Assembly: GCF_026162645.1 (NCBI RefSeq)
Contig: NZ_JAOTBE010000005.1
Coordinates: 1 to 64,000, forward strand
DNA from: Paracoccus rhizosphaerae
GTDB taxonomy: Bacteria; Pseudomonadota; Alphaproteobacteria; Rhodobacterales; Rhodobacteraceae
Length of the DNA: 64,000 nt
Reading direction: 5' to 3'
The position numbers and the translations under genes are program-made. The notes under the pieces were generated by a model. It was not told the origin of the DNA. It saw only the letters and a list, made by a program, of their open reading frames with translations, and ran no database searches. Below, one piece after another: positions 36,719 through 46,030 of this stretch (position 1 is its first letter; each line of letters begins with the position of its first letter).

Positions 36719-37702
36719 TCACGATACCAGCGCCTCGCCCTCAGCCCGCCGGGCGCTGTGCTGGGCGATCATCGCGCAGATCAGCAGCTGCGCCATGTGG
36801 AAGATCAGCACCGGCAGCACCGTGGCCCCCACTGTCGCCGCCGGAAACAGCGCCGAGGCGATGGGCAGGCCGGACGCAAGGCTCTTGGTCGAACCGCAGA
36901 AGAACAGCACGGTCCGGTCCTCGGCCGGCATCCGCGACAGGCGGCCGATCAGCGCAATGGCGCCGAAGACCGCTGCCAGCATGATGAGCGCGACCGCGAT
37001 CAGCGCGACCAGGCTGGCGGGCGGGATCTGCGACCAGAGGCCCGACACCGTGCCCGCGCTGAAGGCGGAATAGACGATCAGCAGGATCGCGCCCCGGTCC
37101 ACGACCAGGGTCAGCATGCGGTGCCGTTTCACGAAACCTCCGACCCAGGGACGCAGGATCTGGCCGATCACGAAGGGCAGCAGGATCTGCGTCCCCACGC
37201 GTATCACCGCGTCCAGATCGACACCGCCGTCGCCCGCTTGCAGCAGCAGCGCCACCAGCATTGGGGTCAGCACGACGCCCACGAGGTTCGACAGCGAGGC
37301 CGCGCAGATTGCCGCCGGGACATTGCCGCCGGCGATCGACACGAAAGCGATCGAGCTTTGGATCGTCGAGGGCAGAACGCCCAGGAACAAGAGCCCTAGC
37401 GTCACCTGCGGGCCCAGAAGGCCGCCGAACACCGCCGCAAAGCCGACCGCAAGAACCGGGAACAGCAGGTAGGTAGACGCGAAGGTCAGCCCCTGCAGCC
37501 GCCAGTTCAGCATGCCCGCCTTGACCGAGGCCGGGTCCAGCTTGGCGCCATAGAGAAAGAACAGCAGCGCCACCGCGGCATAGGTCACCTGCCCCAGAGC
37601 CTCGGCCGCGATGCCCCGCGCCGGCAGGGCCAAGCCCAGAAGCACCGTGCCCAGCAGCATCAGCATATAGGTGTCGATCCCGATCCGTTTGAGGAAACTC
37701 AT
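36719..37702 (-). CDS. Bile acid:sodium symporter (SBF-like, YfeH type) family transporter
   Basis: 327 residues with ten hydrophobic segments. The SBF-like pattern is visible: LYGAKLDPASVKAGMLNWRL, LLFLGVLPSTIQSSIAFVSIAGGN, the cross-over helix region SNLVGVVLTPMLVA, and FFCGSTKSLASGLPIASALF. Such carriers use a sodium gradient to take up organic anions. Twelve bases separate it from the gamma-glutamyltransferase-like gene upstream, implying one transcript. Substrate unknown. Confidence 0.88.
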   Translation of the reverse strand: MSFLKRIGIDTYMLMLLGTVLLGLALPARGIAAEALGQVTYAAVALLFFLYGAKLDPASVKAGMLNWRLQGLTFASTYLLFPVLAVGFAAVFGGLLGPQVTLGLLFLGVLPSTIQSSIAFVSIAGGNVPAAICAASLSNLVGVVLTPMLVALLLQAGDGGVDLDAVIRVGTQILLPFVIGQILRPWVGGFVKRHRMLTLVVDRGAILLIVYSAFSAGTVSGLWSQIPPASLVALIAVALIMLAAVFGAIALIGRLSRMPAEDRTVLFFCGSTKSLASGLPIASALFPAATVGATVLPVLIFHMAQLLICAMIAQHSARRAEGEALVS

Positions 37703-37714
37703 CCGTCTGCTCCT

Positions 37715-39298
37715 TCAGAACCCAAGGGCCATGCCGTCCTTGCGGCTGTCCGACCCGCCCTCCAGCAACCCAGTCGTCGCGTCGATGCGGATCGCCTGGG
37801 CGCCGCCCATCGGGCCGGTCAGCCGCTTGATCTGGTGGCCGCGCGCCGCCAGATCGGCGCAGATGTCCTCGGGCAGCGTCGATTCGACCTGCAGGACGCC
37901 GTCGGTGGCGAAGGTGCGCGGCTCGTCCATGGCCTGCTGCAGGCCCAGCCCCCGGTCGATCACCGCCGAGAGGAAGGCGGCGTGGCCCGCCGCCTGATAC
38001 TGACCGCCCATCACGCCGAAGGGCATGACGGTGCGCCCCGCCTGCGTCACCATGCCCGGAATGATCGTGTGCATCGGGCGCTTGCGCGGCCCGATCGCGT
38101 TGGGGTGCCCCGGGATCAGCCGGAAGGACGCCCCGCGGCTTTGGAAAAGGACGCCAGTCGCGGGGTCCAGCCGGCACGACCCGAACCCGTGGAAGATCGA
38201 GTTGATGAACGAGATCGCGTTCCCCTGCGCGTCCACGACGCACAGATAGATGGTGTCACGATGTTCGGGCTCATCCCACAACGCGGGCGGCATCGCGCGG
38301 TCCATGTCGATGCGGGCGCGCAGCGCCGCGACGGCTCGATCCGAAAGCAGCGTCTGGTCCAAGTCTCGGCAATGGTCGGGATCGCCCAGCAGCGCATCGC
38401 GGTGGTGATAGGCCAGCTTCGACGCCTCGGCCTGCACATGCAGGCGGTCCGCTGCGGACAGCGCAGCCATGTCGAAGCCTTCGATGATCTTCAAGATCAG
38501 CAGCGCCGCAAGCCCCTGCCCGTTCGGTGGGCATTCGTGGATCTCGAACCCGCGATAGCTGGCGCTGATCGGCGCGACCCACTCGGCCCCGTCGGTCGCC
38601 TCGGCAAAGTCCTCGGTCGTGTGCAGCCCGCCCAGCCCACGCAGATAGGCGATCATGCTGTCCGCCGTGGCGCCCCGGTAGAATGCGGCCGCCCCTCCGG
38701 CCGCAATCTCCTCGAACCTCTCGGCCAGTTTGGGCTGTGCGTGGCGCACCCCGGCCATGGGCACAGGCAGAAAAACCTCGGCGGCGTGCGGATCGGCGCC
38801 GATGTCGGCCGCAGCCTCGGCCCAGTCCCGCGCCACGCGCGGCGTGACCGGATAGCCTTCGCGGGCATAGCGGATCGCGTCACGGAACAGGCGTTCCAGC
38901 GGCAGCGACCCAACGTCGGCGTGCAGCCGACACCAAGCAGAGACCGCGCCCGGCACCGTCACCGCATGCGGGCTGGTCTGCGGGATCTCGGTCGTCAGGC
39001 CGGCGGCCTGCAACGCCTCGACAGTGGCTGCGGCGGGCGCGCGCCCCGACCCGTTCAGCGCCCGCACGCCCCCCCCGGCGGGCGCATAGAGCGCGAAGCA
39101 GTCACCGCCGATCCCCGTCATCAGCGGATCGGCCACCGCCTGCACCGCACTGGCGGCAATGGCGGCGTCCACGGCGTTTCCACCCTCGGCCAAAATCGTC
39201 AGTGCCGTCGCCGTCGCCAGCGGATGCGACGTCGCCACCATCGCCCGCCCCGCCAGGGTCGACGGGCGACGGCCCGACAGGAAATCGAATGCGGTCAT
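37715..39298 (-). CDS. Gamma-glutamyltransferase (GGT)-family N-terminal nucleophile hydrolase
   Basis: 527 residues from ATG 39298, preceded by AAGGGGGA. The self-cleaving threonine is in HRDTIYLCVVDAQGN (~T349), splitting the chain into large and small subunits; the small-subunit substrate loop is MGGQYQAAGHAAF. N-terminal MVATSHPLATATALTILAEGGNAVDAA is typical. No signal peptide, so unlike classical GGT it works in the cytoplasm, and may act on gamma-glutamyl compounds or on cephalosporin-like or other amides. First gene of a run with the SBF symporter and two molybdoenzymes; divergent from GntR. Confidence 0.9.
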   Translation of the reverse strand: MTAFDFLSGRRPSTLAGRAMVATSHPLATATALTILAEGGNAVDAAIAASAVQAVADPLMTGIGGDCFALYAPAGGGVRALNGSGRAPAAATVEALQAAGLTTEIPQTSPHAVTVPGAVSAWCRLHADVGSLPLERLFRDAIRYAREGYPVTPRVARDWAEAAADIGADPHAAEVFLPVPMAGVRHAQPKLAERFEEIAAGGAAAFYRGATADSMIAYLRGLGGLHTTEDFAEATDGAEWVAPISASYRGFEIHECPPNGQGLAALLILKIIEGFDMAALSAADRLHVQAEASKLAYHHRDALLGDPDHCRDLDQTLLSDRAVAALRARIDMDRAMPPALWDEPEHRDTIYLCVVDAQGNAISFINSIFHGFGSCRLDPATGVLFQSRGASFRLIPGHPNAIGPRKRPMHTIIPGMVTQAGRTVMPFGVMGGQYQAAGHAAFLSAVIDRGLGLQQAMDEPRTFATDGVLQVESTLPEDICADLAARGHQIKRLTGPMGGAQAIRIDATTGLLEGGSDSRKDGMALGF

Positions 39299-39341
39299 GG
39301 CGTCCCCCTTGCCGTGAATCACTTGGCGATGACTGTGCGAT

Positions 39342-39372
39342 ATGTATACATGTTGTGTTGAAGAGAATACAA
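39342..39372. promoter_or_regulatory. GntR operator candidates in the divergent GGT/gntR promoter
   Basis: A perfect 10-base palindrome ATGTATACAT (39342-39351) and a partly matching inverted repeat TTGTGTT-N6-AATACAA (39353-39372) lie side by side in the 90-base gap. FadR/VanR-type GntR proteins often bind T-G-T-A-T-A-C-A-like sites. The position covers both promoters. Confidence 0.65.
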
Positions 39373-39388
39373 TCATCGGATCTCTGCC

Positions 39389-40018
39389 ATGACTGCCCCG
39401 CGTTCCGCCGAACAGGTTCACGCCGCACTGGCCGCGCAGATCGTTCAGGGTCGGCTGGCCCCCGGCGCGCCTCTGGCCGAAACCGCGCTGGCCGAGCAGT
39501 TCGGCCTGTCGCGCACCCCGGTGCGCGAGGCGCTGCAGAAGCTGGCCGGAGAGGGGCTGGTCGAACGCGGCCCGCGCCGCGCCTTCGTGGTGCGCCGCAT
39601 GTCAGCAGACGCGCTGCGTCACCTGTTCGAGGCTTTGGGGGAACTGGAGGCGCTCTGCGCTGGAATGGCGGCGCGGCGCATGAGCGCGGCCGAAATCGCG
39701 ATGCTGAACCGCATCCTGCACGGCGACGGGCCGGGGGTCGACTATGCCGATGTGAACATCCGCTTTCACGATGCGCTGCGGCAGGGGGCGCAGAACCAGG
39801 TGCTGGCCGGTCTGCTGGAGGATCTGAACCGCCGCAGCCTGCCCTGGCGCAACGCGCAGTTCACGCAGCGCGCCGAACGGATCGACACGTCGCGCGCTGA
39901 ACACCGCGCCATCCTGGAGGCGGTCACCGCCCGCGACGCCGACCGCGCTGCGGCGCTGATGCGCGCGCATATGGGCGCGGCGCTCGGCACCGTGCTGGAG
40001 TTGATCGCGACGCGGTGA
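39389..40018 (+). CDS. GntR-family (FadR/FCD subfamily) transcriptional regulator
   Basis: 209 residues. N-terminal winged helix (IVQGRLAPGAPLAETALAEQ, SRTPVREALQKLAGEGLVE) and C-terminal helical FCD ligand domain, with metal-binding-type residues in DYADVNIRFHDALRQGA and EHRAILEAVTARDADRAAALMRAHM. Divergent from the GGT-symporter-Pao run, so probably its repressor, released by a small organic acid or related ligand. Confidence 0.92.
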   Translation: MTAPRSAEQVHAALAAQIVQGRLAPGAPLAETALAEQFGLSRTPVREALQKLAGEGLVERGPRRAFVVRRMSADALRHLFEALGELEALCAGMAARRMSAAEIAMLNRILHGDGPGVDYADVNIRFHDALRQGAQNQVLAGLLEDLNRRSLPWRNAQFTQRAERIDTSRAEHRAILEAVTARDADRAAALMRAHMGAALGTVLELIATR

Positions 40019-40021
40019 ACG

Positions 40022-43000
40022 TCACTCGGCTGGCTGCGCCTCGGGGCGGGGCTGCCGGCGCAGGTTCTCGATCAGGACATAGATCACCGGCGTCAGGAAC
40101 AGCGTCAGCACGAAGGCCAGTGACAGACCGCCCACGATCACCGCGCCGATTGCCCGGCGGCTTTCGGCCCCCGCCCCCGTCGCCGTGGCCAGCGGCACCG
40201 CCCCCAGGACCGTCGCGATCGTGGTCATCATTACCGGCCGCAGCCGCGTCACCGCCCCTTCCCGCGCCGCCGACACCAGATCGCGCCCCTCGTCGCGCAG
40301 CTGGTTGGCGAACTCGACGATCAGGATGCCGTTCTTGGCCATGATTCCGATCAGCAGGATCATTCCGACCTGCGAGAAGATGTTGACCGATGCGCCGGTG
40401 AACATCAGCGTCGCCACCGCCCCCGAAAGGCCAAGCGGCACCGTCAACATGATCGTCATGGGCGTGCGAAAGCTTTCGAACTGCGCGGCCAGGACCAGGA
40501 AGACGATGGCCAGCGCCATGACGAAGACGGTCGCGACACCGCCCTGGTTCTCCTGAAAATCCTCGGCCTGGCCCCGCCATGCCAGTAGCGCGCCTGCGGG
40601 AAGGTCGGCGGCGGCGGATTCCACCACGGCCATGGCGCGGGCGAGGTCGGTGCCCTCCACCAGGTCGGCCTCGGTCTCGACCGAGATCAGGCGGTCATAG
40701 CGGTCGATTTCCGGAACCGTGGCGCCGGTGGCGATGTCGGCAAAGGCCGACAGCGGGATCAGGTCGCCGCGCTGGTTGCGGATCATCACCGACAGCATGT
40801 CCTGCACGCTGTCGCGATCCTCTGGCAGCGCCTGCAGGATCACCGGATACTGCCGCCCGTCATCGGCATATTCACCGACCGTGCGCGACGCGAACAGCAC
40901 CTGCAGCGTCTGCGCCACCGTTTCGCTGTCCAGCCCCAGGTCCTGCGCCCGCGTCCGGTCGATGGAGAGCGACGCGCCGGGCTGGTTGGCGGCATAGTCG
41001 ACCTCGACCCCCGCCAGCCCCGGGGCGCCCTGCAGTTCCGCCGCCAGATCATTCGCCCAGGTCGCCGCGCGCGCCAGATCCGGCCCGCCGATCATCCAGC
41101 GGATGCTGCCGCTGCCGCTGCCGATCCCCAGCCCGCCAGAGGGCTGCAGCCAAGACGAAACCTCGGTCAGCGCCGAGATCTGCGGCCGCAGTTCCGAAAT
41201 GACCTCGTCCACGGTGACCTCTCGCTGTTCCCAAGGCACCAGGTTCACGAAGACCCAGGCGCGCCGGGGCTCACCCCAGATGCCAACGACGGTAGTCAGG
41301 TTCTCGACGACGCCCTGCTCGCGCAGCGGCGCGATGATCGCCTCGACCTTGCGGGCGGCGGCGTCGGTATAGGCCAGGTTCGACCCCTGCGGCGCCGTCA
41401 GCATGATGCGGAAGGCGCCGCGGTCCTCGTCCGGGGTCAGCTGGCGGGGCAGCGCCTGATAGACTGACACCGAGGCCGCGACCAGGAACGCCGTTCCCGC
41501 CAGAATCGCCACCGGCCGCGCGATCAGACGGGCCAGGACGGCATCATAGCCGCGTTCCAACCAGCCGATGGCGCGGTTGACGCTGCGGGTCAGCCAGTTC
41601 GGCCTGTCCTCTCGCGGCATCACGCGGGCGGCCAGCACCGGCGACAGCGTCAACGCGACGAAGCCGGACACCGCCACGGCAATTGCCATGACGATGCCAA
41701 ATTCCGCGAACAGCTGCCCCAGTTCGCCCTCCATGAAGCTGACCGGCAGGAAGACCGAGATCAGGACGGCGGTCGTCGCGATCACGGCGAAGCTGACCTG
41801 CCCCGCACCACGGCGCGCGGCCTCAGCGCGGCTGGCGCCCATGGCGCGGTGTCGCTGGATGTTCTCAAGCACCACAATGGCGTCGTCCACGACCAGGCCG
41901 ATGGCCAGGATCAGCGCGAAGAGCGTCAGGATGTTGATCGAGAACCCCAAGGCCAGCATCCCCAGCCCCGCCCCCAGGGCCGAGATGGGGATCGTCACCA
42001 CCGGCACCAGCGACAGCCGCATCGAGCCAAGGAACAGGAAGATCACCGCCGTCACCAGCGCCACCGCCTCGGCAAAGACCTTCAGGACCTGCGCCAGAGA
42101 GCTTTCGATGAACACCGCCTCGTCCGAGGTCACGCGCAGCGACATCCCCTCCGGCAGGGTCGGGCGGATGCGCTCGATCTCGGCCCGGATGGCGTTCGAG
42201 ATGGCAACCGTGTTCGACTGCGCTTGCGGCAGAACGCCCATGCCAAGCGCCACCACGCCGTTCGAGCGGAACAGCGTCTCGGTCTCTTCGGCGCCCTGTT
42301 CGATCCGGGCGATGTCGCCAAGGCGCAGGGGCCGCGTACCGTCGTCGCGCAGGACCACCTGGCGGAAGGCATCGGCCGAGGCGAAGCGCGTTTCGGCCAG
42401 CACCTGAAGCTGCCTCGCATCGGTCTCGATCTCGCCCGCCGGCAGCTCGACGTTGTTCGCCTGCAGCGCGGTGATGACGTCGCCGGTGGTCAGGCCGTAT
42501 CCGGCCATCCGCGACTGGTCCAGCCAGATGCGCATCGACGGCGCGCGTTCGCCATAGATCGAAGTGTTGGCCACGTCCGGCAGCCGCGCCAGACGGTCGA
42601 TGATGAAGCGGTCGGCATAGTCGGAGAGCTGCAGCGGCGACATCGACGGGCTGGACAGCGACAGCCGCATGACCGGATCGCCCTCGTCGTCGTTCTTCTC
42701 CACCCGCGGCGTGCCCGCCCCTTCCGGCAGGTCGTTCAGCACCCGGTCCACGGCCGCGCGAACGTCGTTGGCGGCGCTGTCGATGTCGCGCGATGGATCG
42801 AAGGTCAGGACGCTGCGCATGCCGCCCCGGTCCGAATTCGTGCGCATGGCCGTCACACCGCTGACGCCCGCCAGCGCGCCTTCGATGACCGTGGCCAGCT
42901 GGTTGTCGACAACCTCAGGACTGGCGCCGGTGTAATCGACACGGACGCTGACTTCGGCGACGTCGACCTGCGGCAATTCCCTGACCGGCAGCCGCGTCAT

Positions 43001-43084
43001 CGCGACGGCGCCGATCAGCACGATCAGCAGGTTCATCACGGTCGCCAGCACAGGGCGGCGCAGGGCGAGGTCAGGCAGGCTCAT
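40022..43084 (-). CDS. RND-family efflux pump, inner-membrane permease
   Basis: 1020 residues, full-length AcrB/MexB-like transporter with 12 membrane segments and two large periplasmic loops. Proton relay: the Asp pair in LILAIGLVVDDAIVVLENI (TM4), and the matching late segments (QVGMILLIGIMAKNGILIVEFANQL). It exports drugs or lipophilic compounds using the proton gradient. ATG overlaps the adaptor stop by 4 bases. No outer-membrane channel gene is nearby, so a shared TolC-type protein is needed. Confidence 0.94.
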   Translation of the reverse strand: MSLPDLALRRPVLATVMNLLIVLIGAVAMTRLPVRELPQVDVAEVSVRVDYTGASPEVVDNQLATVIEGALAGVSGVTAMRTNSDRGGMRSVLTFDPSRDIDSAANDVRAAVDRVLNDLPEGAGTPRVEKNDDEGDPVMRLSLSSPSMSPLQLSDYADRFIIDRLARLPDVANTSIYGERAPSMRIWLDQSRMAGYGLTTGDVITALQANNVELPAGEIETDARQLQVLAETRFASADAFRQVVLRDDGTRPLRLGDIARIEQGAEETETLFRSNGVVALGMGVLPQAQSNTVAISNAIRAEIERIRPTLPEGMSLRVTSDEAVFIESSLAQVLKVFAEAVALVTAVIFLFLGSMRLSLVPVVTIPISALGAGLGMLALGFSINILTLFALILAIGLVVDDAIVVLENIQRHRAMGASRAEAARRGAGQVSFAVIATTAVLISVFLPVSFMEGELGQLFAEFGIVMAIAVAVSGFVALTLSPVLAARVMPREDRPNWLTRSVNRAIGWLERGYDAVLARLIARPVAILAGTAFLVAASVSVYQALPRQLTPDEDRGAFRIMLTAPQGSNLAYTDAAARKVEAIIAPLREQGVVENLTTVVGIWGEPRRAWVFVNLVPWEQREVTVDEVISELRPQISALTEVSSWLQPSGGLGIGSGSGSIRWMIGGPDLARAATWANDLAAELQGAPGLAGVEVDYAANQPGASLSIDRTRAQDLGLDSETVAQTLQVLFASRTVGEYADDGRQYPVILQALPEDRDSVQDMLSVMIRNQRGDLIPLSAFADIATGATVPEIDRYDRLISVETEADLVEGTDLARAMAVVESAAADLPAGALLAWRGQAEDFQENQGGVATVFVMALAIVFLVLAAQFESFRTPMTIMLTVPLGLSGAVATLMFTGASVNIFSQVGMILLIGIMAKNGILIVEFANQLRDEGRDLVSAAREGAVTRLRPVMMTTIATVLGAVPLATATGAGAESRRAIGAVIVGGLSLAFVLTLFLTPVIYVLIENLRRQPRPEAQPAE

Positions 43085-44172
43085 CCCCCGGCCTCGGCGC
43101 TGGCCGACTGCGTCCGCGGCGTGGCGCTGATGGCGGTGCCGGGGCTGACGCGGTGCAGGTTCGATACGATGATCGGCGTGCCGGCGCCCAAGCCTGCCAG
43201 AACCTCGACGAGGCCGTCGATCTGCTGGCCGACCTCGATCTCGGCGTGCTGTGCCTTCCCGTCGAGCGCGATCAGGACAAGGTGGCGGTCGCCGTCCACG
43301 GTCAGCGCGGTTTCAGGGACCGCCGGCGCCTGGCGTTCGTCCAGCACCAGTTCGGCCTGCAGGAACATGCCGCCCGTCAGCGCGCGGTCGGCGTTGTCCA
43401 TCTGGGCGCGCAGCGCGATGGAGCGGGTGGCCGGATCGACCCGCGTGTCGATCCGCGCGATCTGGGCGGGAAAGACGCGGCCTGGCCATGCGGCCGAGCG
43501 CAGCTGCACCGCCTGCCCCACGGCCAGCCGCGGCAGAAGCGTCTCCGACACGGCGAAATCGACTTCGATCGCCGAGAGGTCGTCCAGCGTCGTGATCGGC
43601 GTCGCGCTGTCCAGAAGCTGCCCCTCGACCAGGTCGGTCAGGCCGGTCACGCCGTCGAAGGGCGCCGTCACGCGCCGATCCTCCAGCGCCAGCTGGGCGC
43701 GGTCGCGTTCGGCCTCAGCCCGCAGCAGCGCCGCCCGCGCGGTCTGGAACGCCGCATCCGAGGCGCTGCCGCTGCGGTTCAACTGCTCTTGCCGGGCGAA
43801 GGCGGCCTGGGTTTCGGCCAGCGTCGCCTCGGCTGCCATCAGGTCGGCCTGTTCCGCCCGGTCGTCCAGCGCCAGAAGCAGGTCGCCCTGCGCGACCTCG
43901 GCGCCGGGGGTAAAGGCGATGCGCATGATGCGACCGCTGGCCTCGGCCGTGACCTCGACCGCGCGACGGGCGCGGGCGGTGCCGACGGCGCGGACGCTGT
44001 CGGTGAAGCGGGCGGTCATGACCGGCACGGTCTCCACCGGCACGGCCTCTGGTACGGCCCGCGCCTGAACCTGCGGGTCGGGCGCCGCCAGAAGCCGGTC
44101 CGACAGGTGCAGCCCGGCAGCCGCCGCCCCCGCGACAACCACCGTGCCGATTATCGCCCTGAGGATCCGCAT
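43081..44172 (-). CDS. RND efflux periplasmic adaptor (membrane fusion protein)
   Basis: 363 residues from ATG 44172 (MRILRAIIGTVVVAGAAAAG), preceded by AAAGG. An N-terminal signal/anchor is followed by a lipoyl-like half (AEASGRIMRIAFTPGAEVAQGDLLLAL), a coiled-coil hairpin (~90-160, EQADLMAAEATLAETQAAFA), the second lipoyl half (VTAPFDGVTGLTDLVEGQLL) and a beta-barrel. Joins the pump to an outer-membrane channel. First gene of the pair; no regulator adjacent, divergent from the IMPase-like gene. Confidence 0.93.
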   Translation of the reverse strand: MRILRAIIGTVVVAGAAAAGLHLSDRLLAAPDPQVQARAVPEAVPVETVPVMTARFTDSVRAVGTARARRAVEVTAEASGRIMRIAFTPGAEVAQGDLLLALDDRAEQADLMAAEATLAETQAAFARQEQLNRSGSASDAAFQTARAALLRAEAERDRAQLALEDRRVTAPFDGVTGLTDLVEGQLLDSATPITTLDDLSAIEVDFAVSETLLPRLAVGQAVQLRSAAWPGRVFPAQIARIDTRVDPATRSIALRAQMDNADRALTGGMFLQAELVLDERQAPAVPETALTVDGDRHLVLIALDGKAQHAEIEVGQQIDGLVEVLAGLGAGTPIIVSNLHRVSPGTAISATPRTQSASAEAGG

Positions 44173-44318
44173 CGTCAGCCTTTCATTCGCGCGCAGCGGC
44201 AGAGTGCCCCATCCGGTCCCCGCCGCAAACCAAATCATGTGTGATCTTCCGGGGCGGCGTTGACAGCCGCTGCCCCGGCGGGCATCCGCAGGGCAACCGA
44301 GACAGAAGGGCCTACGCC

Positions 44319-45101
44319 ATGAGCACCATCGACGACCTGACGCTGGCCTGCAACGCAGCCCGGGCCGCCGGTGCCTTCCTCCGCGACCAATGGGCCGCGC
44401 GGGATCAACTGACGATCACCGCGAAGGGGGCCGGCGACTATGTGTCGCAGGCCGATCACGGGGCCGAGTCGCTGCTGCGGCGCCACCTTCTGGATGCCCA
44501 CCCCGGCGACGGCTGGCTGGGCGAAGAGACCGGGGACCTGCCCGGCCGCCGCCGCTGGATCGTCGATCCGCTGGACGGCACGACGAACTTCCTGCGCGGG
44601 ATCGCCCACTGGGCCGTGTCGGTCGCTTTGGAAGAGGATGGCCGGCTGGTGCTGGGCGTCGTTCACGACCCTCTGAAGGACGAGACCTTCAGCGCCCGCA
44701 TCGGCGACGGGCTGCGGCTGAACGACGCGGCCCTGACGCCCGCCGCGCCGCCGGGTTTCGATGCGGCCCTGTTCGGCACGGGACTGCCGTTCGGCGACAT
44801 GCCGGCAATTCCCGACCATGCCGCCGACCTGATCCGCGTGCTGCCGCATTCGGCGGGGGTGCGGCGGATGGGGGCGGCCTCGCTGGATCTGGCTTATGTC
44901 GCGGCGGGACGGCTGGACGGATTCTGGGAACGCCGCCTGCGCCCCTGGGACATCGCCGCGGGACTGGTGCTGCTGCGCGAGGCCGGCTGCCGCGTCGAGG
45001 GTTGGAGCCCCGAAGACCGCCCCGAGGACAGCGGCAACGTGATCGCCGCCCCTGCGGCGATCTTTGATCGCTTCGCCGCCACCATCCGCCAGCCCGCCTA
45101 G
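44319..45101 (+). CDS. Inositol monophosphatase family protein
   Basis: 260 residues from ATG 44319 (AGAAGGG upstream). Full Mg-dependent phosphatase motif set: GEETGDLPG, IVDPLDGTTNFLRGIAHWAVSVAL and RPWDIAAGLVLLREAG. DGTTNF and WDIAAG point to a SuhB/inositol-1-phosphatase type, in contrast to the HisN type at 24066. Works in the cytoplasm; SuhB relatives also influence rRNA antitermination. Convergent with and overlapping the FkbM methyltransferase by 4 bases. Confidence 0.9.
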   Translation: MSTIDDLTLACNAARAAGAFLRDQWAARDQLTITAKGAGDYVSQADHGAESLLRRHLLDAHPGDGWLGEETGDLPGRRRWIVDPLDGTTNFLRGIAHWAVSVALEEDGRLVLGVVHDPLKDETFSARIGDGLRLNDAALTPAAPPGFDAALFGTGLPFGDMPAIPDHAADLIRVLPHSAGVRRMGAASLDLAYVAAGRLDGFWERRLRPWDIAAGLVLLREAGCRVEGWSPEDRPEDSGNVIAAPAAIFDRFAATIRQPA

Positions 45102-45829
45102 ACCGCCCGCGCATAAAGGTCGCCGGACCGCCCATCGCGCGGCAGGCCGCGCAGCCAGGACCGCGCCGCGTCCGCATCGCGCCAGTCCGGCCACAGGAAG
45201 CGGGCATCTTCTCCGGCCACGGGGTTGAAGCAGTAGTTACCCAGTTCTTCCAGCCGGTCAATGACCGCCAAGGTCCGGTCGGGCAGGCCCGGCAGGTATT
45301 CCACCGACACCAGCGGCAGGGGCTGGCTCAGCCCGGCCAGGACGTCCAGCTCAAACCCCTCGACGTCGATCTTGACCAGATCGGGCATCCCGTGATCGGC
45401 GATCAGGCGGTCCAGCGTCGTGACCTGCACCTGCTGGCGGCGGTCCCACCGCACATGGCCGAAACCCGGTGCCTCGGCCGCATCGGCCGCGAAGCTCGCG
45501 CTGAGCGAGGACACCGTCGGGTGCAGCGACGAGACCGACATCTGCGCCATCGTCTCGGTCGGGCCGACGGCCTTGCGGACCAGGACGATGTCGCTCGGCA
45601 GGCTGCGCTGCAGGAAGCTTACGAAGGGTTCCTGCGGTTCGCAGGCGACGACGCGGGCGCCTGCACGACGCATCGCCCGCGCACGGCTGCCGACATGGGC
45701 GCCGATGTCGAAGGCCAGCTGCCCCGGCGACAAAAGGTCCCTATAGAAGCGTACCAGCTGTCGCTGCCGCACGGGATTGTAGTAGATCGCAAGCGAACGG
45801 ATCAATCCAATCCAGGTGCGCAGCTGCAT
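45098..45829 (-). CDS. FkbM-family SAM-dependent methyltransferase
   Basis: 243 residues from ATG 45829 (GGGGGAT upstream). SAM-binding motif LAFDIGAHVGSRARAMRRAGARVVACEP, then the FkbM signature LVKIDVEGFELDVLAGL. Such enzymes methylate sugars, polyketides or polysaccharide ends. Nothing nearby identifies the substrate; the GDP-mannose gene at 16012 is far away. A TTG 12 bases further upstream is an alternative start. Confidence 0.88.
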   Translation of the reverse strand: MQLRTWIGLIRSLAIYYNPVRQRQLVRFYRDLLSPGQLAFDIGAHVGSRARAMRRAGARVVACEPQEPFVSFLQRSLPSDIVLVRKAVGPTETMAQMSVSSLHPTVSSLSASFAADAAEAPGFGHVRWDRRQQVQVTTLDRLIADHGMPDLVKIDVEGFELDVLAGLSQPLPLVSVEYLPGLPDRTLAVIDRLEELGNYCFNPVAGEDARFLWPDWRDADAARSWLRGLPRDGRSGDLYARAV

Positions 45830-46030
45830 CGTATCCCCCAATGAAAGCCTCAGCCTAGGGCGGTGCGCCGGGCGCGTCCAGAAAGTGCGCTGCCGCCCTG
45901 GATGTTCCCTGAAATCGCCGGTCCTGCCCGCGACATTCCGCCACGCAGTGAAACCAGCTCCGGAACCTCTACGTGTATCAGGCTGTTAGATTGAAACATC
46001 TTCTTGTTCCCAAGGGCTGAAGGTCGATCC
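45830..46030. promoter_or_regulatory. Divergent region before the pterin/flavin-type operon
   Basis: 201 bases. It has a hairpin AGGGCGG / CCGCCCT around 45856-45899. The conserved core of an FMN riboswitch was looked for before the ribA-like gene and is not present, which argues that this operon is not part of the normal riboflavin control. Confidence 0.4.

Noticed and set aside
37835-39361. Long open frames opposite real genes, e.g. 508 residues opposite the GGT-like gene and 340 residues at 28881-29903
   Set aside because: They are shadows of codon bias in GC-rich DNA: the opposite frame contains complete enzyme motifs.
45830-46030. FMN riboswitch before the ribA-like gene
   Set aside because: The conserved core sequences of the riboswitch are not present on the plus strand.
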